The notes under the pieces are model-generated. The model searched no databases. It was not told where the DNA came from and worked only from the letters and a program-made list of their open reading frames with translations. The position numbers were made by a program, and so were the translations under genes. 7,600 nucleotides of DNA, from contig DCGT01000044.1 of assembly GCA_002315315.1 (NCBI GenBank), forward strand, positions 1 to 7,600. Reading direction: 5' to 3'. Below are positions 6,433 through 7,600 of the stretch, piece by piece. The DNA comes from Faecalibacterium sp. UBA1771 (GTDB taxonomy: Bacteria > Bacillota > Clostridia > Oscillospirales > Ruminococcaceae). The stretch's first letter is position 1; every line of letters starts with the position of its first letter.

Positions 6433-6463
6433 GTTTGTTATGACATTATCATTTCCGACAAAC
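6433..6463 (-). promoter_or_regulatory. Hairpin immediately upstream of the DUF1540 ribosome binding site
   Basis: GTTTGT and ACAAAC (6433-6438 with 6458-6463) form a six-base stem. An inner ATGA/TCAT stem (6440-6443 with 6449-6452) sits above a small asymmetric bulge. The structure abuts the AAGGAGG directly. It may stabilise the message or affect ribosome access; neither is shown. Confidence 0.35.
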
Positions 6464-6480
6464 CGAGAAATATTCTGCAA

Positions 6481-6615
6481 TCAATCTTTACCTATCTCAA
6501 ATGAGATAAAATATTTCTTACAATGTGCGGTGAAAAAGGTGTAGACTGTATCAAACAACACAGCTACTGCAAATGCCGCAGAAAGAATTCCGATGACTTT
6601 AACAATGTTTTTCAT
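6481..6615 (-). CDS. 44-residue single-pass membrane microprotein, unrecognised
   Basis: I do not recognise this family. The frame encodes 44 residues starting MKNIVKVIGILSAAF. A short lysine-containing N-terminus leads into one hydrophobic segment at about 4-21, then an aromatic stretch (VYTFFTAHCKKYF, residues 24-36) and a charged tail ending in GKD. This fits a small inner-membrane protein, probably N-in by its N-terminal lysines, although the segment could also be a weak signal sequence. The ATG at 6615 has an excellent TAAGGAGG at 6623-6630 with a seven-base spacer, whose TAA is also the stop codon of the upstream CBM9-like gene. An ATG at 6620 leads to a stop after one codon, so 6615 is the real start. 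It lies between the CBM9-like and DUF1540 genes on the same strand. Confidence 0.7.
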   Translation of the reverse strand: MKNIVKVIGILSAAFAVAVLFDTVYTFFTAHCKKYFISFEIGKD

Positions 6616-6622
6616 GACATAG

Positions 6623-6630
6623 CCTCCTTA
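6623..6630 (-). promoter_or_regulatory. Shine-Dalgarno overlapping the upstream stop codon
   Basis: TAAGGAGG on the minus strand contains the TAA stop (6628-6630) of the CBM9-like gene followed by GGAGG. It stands seven bases before the ATG at 6615. This layout favours translational coupling, as a ribosome ending on the first gene sits at the start site of the second. Confidence 0.8.
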
Positions 6631-7206
6631 AAGAATGGTGAAATCGGCAAGACTTGACGGTGAAAACAATTCTTTGCCGACCGGAGCAACCGCTCCGAGG
6701 TGTGAATATTTTCCCGCACGCAGAAATTTATAAGCATTTCCCTTCATAATATGACCGCTGTCCAAATCCGACACTCCATAAACGTCATTCAGCAGCGAGA
6801 GAGAAAACTCAAAACGTACACCCCAGTACCAGCCCTGTTCATCGGCGCCGCCGTAAGTCGAAACGGGCATCGGCGGAAGCTGTTCGGGTCGCCCGTTGTC
6901 TATTACCTCAAGCCTCATAATACCGGAAGCATTGACAGTTGCCGAAATTAATTTGTCAGAACGCTCCGGAAAGAAATTAAAGCACAGCGCCGCACAGCTG
7001 TCATCATCAATTTGTTCCGCTGTCACTGCATCGCATTTCGGCTCACGCTCAAAGCACATCAGATCAAACGCCGCTCCCGAGCTCAGCACGCCGCAACGGC
7101 AATACATAAGCGGCTTAAAGCTGTCGTCCGTCCACGGATAACAGGTAGTTTTGATTACCGGCATAGTGTCCGGCTTCATCTGCGCAATTCTTGATATATA
7201 AAACAT
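6628..7206 (-). CDS. CBM9/DOMON-like carbohydrate-binding family 9-like protein
   Basis: This 192-residue protein most resembles the family 9-like carbohydrate-binding (CBM9/DOMON-like) beta-sandwich proteins found in gut Bacillota; the match is by pattern, not by a search. Supporting segments are LCFNFFPERSDKL at 74-86, GWYWGVRFEFSLSLL at 125-139 (strand with conserved Trp and Phe), and the C-terminal KGNAYKFLRAG...HLGAVAPVGKELFSP (155-183). The last resembles the family ending in which KGNxYKCGD, HxxSWxP and FHxP motifs recur. There is no signal peptide, so it would act inside the cell, unlike CBM9 modules of secreted xylanases; the ligand is unknown. The ATG at 7206 has GAAGGAT at 7214-7220 with seven-base spacing. 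It heads the cluster with the 44-codon and DUF1540 genes. Confidence 0.62.
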   Translation of the reverse strand: MFYISRIAQMKPDTMPVIKTTCYPWTDDSFKPLMYCRCGVLSSGAAFDLMCFEREPKCDAVTAEQIDDDSCAALCFNFFPERSDKLISATVNASGIMRLEVIDNGRPEQLPPMPVSTYGGADEQGWYWGVRFEFSLSLLNDVYGVSDLDSGHIMKGNAYKFLRAGKYSHLGAVAPVGKELFSPSSLADFTIL

Positions 7207-7239
7207 AATGATGATCCTTCATATTGCTTTTACGGTTTC

Positions 7240-7268
7240 ATTATATCATTCCCGCCGTAAGCCGTAAA
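7240..7268 (-). promoter_or_regulatory. Promoter of the CBM9-like gene cluster
   Basis: The minus strand has TTTACG at 7263-7268, a 17-base spacer, and a perfect TATAAT at 7240-7245. The TG one base before the -10 makes it an extended -10. The predicted start near 7233 gives a leader of about 27 bases. Confidence 0.72.
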
Positions 7269-7509
7269 CACTCATAACGGGAAAATTATCGCTATACACC
7301 GTCAAAAACACGTTTACAGTTGATTTAATGTGAATAATGTTGTATCATATCAATATAGATTCGACCGCAGTGAATCCGAATAGAGCGATTGTTTTCTAAT
7401 ATGTCATTTAAACTTTATCTCAAATCAAAATCGCAAAACGGTTTTTGGCTCAAAATGGATCATCGCTGCCATTAAAACGCCAAAAGAGATGTAATAATAA
7501 TTTTTCAGT
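7269..7509. other. AT-rich non-coding stretch, no supported gene
   Basis: The gap between the CBM9-like start and the tRNA-like sequence is 339 bp; the promoters at its two ends are listed separately. The rest is AT-rich, with stop codons in all frames and no reading frame with a ribosome binding site. Short inverted repeats such as GATTC/GAATC near 7360-7375 are too small to mean much. No known RNA or mobile-element end is recognised here. Confidence 0.5.
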
Positions 7510-7538
7510 TTGCAAAAACAATATTTTCTTTAAATAAT
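7510..7538 (+). promoter_or_regulatory. Candidate promoter for the tRNA-like gene
   Basis: TTGCAA at 7510-7515 and AATAAT at 7533-7538 are separated by 17 bases. They lie just upstream of the tRNA-like sequence, but the predicted start would fall almost at the mature tRNA 5' end. The match is modest and the local AT content makes chance likely. Confidence 0.35.
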
Positions 7539-7545
7539 CGTATTT

Positions 7546-7600
7546 GCCTCTGTAGTTAAATGGATATAACGAGGTCCTCCTAAGGTAGAGGTCAACCATC
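7546..7600 (+). tRNA. tRNA-Arg(CCU), 5' part, cut by the right edge; possibly a remnant
   Basis: The sequence has an acceptor 5' strand GCCTCTG (7546-7552), then TA, then a D arm with GTTA/TAAC stem (7555-7558 with 7567-7570) and GG in its loop. The anticodon loop CTCCTAA follows (7577-7583), with U33, anticodon CCU at 7579-7581 and A37. The D arm and anticodon loop are nearly identical to known bacterial tRNA-Arg(CCU), such as E. coli argW. The anomaly is the anticodon stem: AGGTC (7572-7576) faces GGTAG (7584-7588), giving one Watson-Crick pair, two G-U pairs and two mismatches. The T arm and 3' end lie outside the window. It is therefore either an unusual functional tRNA or a partial copy left by integration into tRNA-Arg. 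Confidence 0.6.

Noticed and set aside
6418..6480. N-terminal extension of the DUF1540 protein to the ATG at 6480
   Set aside because: There is no Shine-Dalgarno before 6480, whereas AAGGAGG precedes the ATG at 6417. The extension also covers a hairpin and lacks family resemblance.
6493..6508. Near-palindrome TATCTCA-AA-TGAGATA
   Set aside because: It lies inside the 3' end of the 44-codon gene, is a single short copy without a U-tract, and could easily be chance in AT-rich DNA.
7576..7588. Resemblance of CTCCTAAGGTAG to a conserved 23S rRNA segment
   Set aside because: Only about ten bases match and the flanking sequence fits a tRNA-Arg 5' half, so there is no rRNA gene here.
7546..7600. 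Group I intron in the tRNA-Arg(CCU) anticodon loop, as known in some alphaproteobacteria
   Set aside because: The loop continues uninterrupted as CTCCTAAGG past the known insertion point, and no intron core can be seen before the window ends.

Overview
This window looks chromosomal and comes from a low- to mid-GC member of the Bacillota, most likely a gut-type clostridium (Clostridia). Three things support this. The heat-shock genes are in the order hrcA-grpE-dnaK behind a CIRCE operator. The DnaK N-terminus lacks the roughly 20-residue ATPase-domain insert that proteobacterial DnaK carries near residue 80. Ribosome binding sites are strong (AAGGAGG-like) and promoters are of clear sigma-A type. 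The species is inference only.

Region 1 (1-2218, minus strand) is a class I heat-shock operon. It has a sigma-A promoter, a perfect CIRCE inverted repeat, hrcA (the repressor that binds CIRCE), grpE, and the first 128 codons of dnaK running off the left edge. HrcA represses its own operon. GrpE is the nucleotide exchange factor for DnaK, and dnaJ may follow outside the window.

Region 2 (2183-4110) begins with a 320-bp divergent spacer. It is followed by a plus-strand monocistronic gene for a cytoplasmic-looking serine hydrolase of the class C beta-lactamase/penicillin-binding-protein fold. A 17-bp hairpin between 4055 and 4098 serves as a shared terminator for this gene and the convergent PHP gene.

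Region 3 (4104-6120, minus strand) holds a class I SAM-dependent methyltransferase that overlaps a GNAT N-acetyltransferase by 4 bases (ATGA coupling). A PHP-domain phosphoesterase follows, with its own near-consensus promoter.

Region 4 (6197-7268, minus strand) is a compact cluster of small accessory genes. It contains a CBM9/DOMON-like carbohydrate-binding protein and a previously uncalled 44-codon membrane microprotein whose Shine-Dalgarno begins with the preceding stop codon. A six-cysteine DUF1540 protein follows, and then a terminator-like hairpin.

Region 5 (7207-7600) is AT-rich non-coding DNA ending in the 5' half of a tRNA-Arg(CCU) at the right edge. The visible 3' strand of its anticodon stem does not pair properly, so it may be a remnant or an attachment-site scar.

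I see no CRISPR array, insertion sequence, toxin-antitoxin pair or defence system. The more interesting material is the small-protein cluster and the odd tRNA-Arg end, and neither clearly amounts to a new system.
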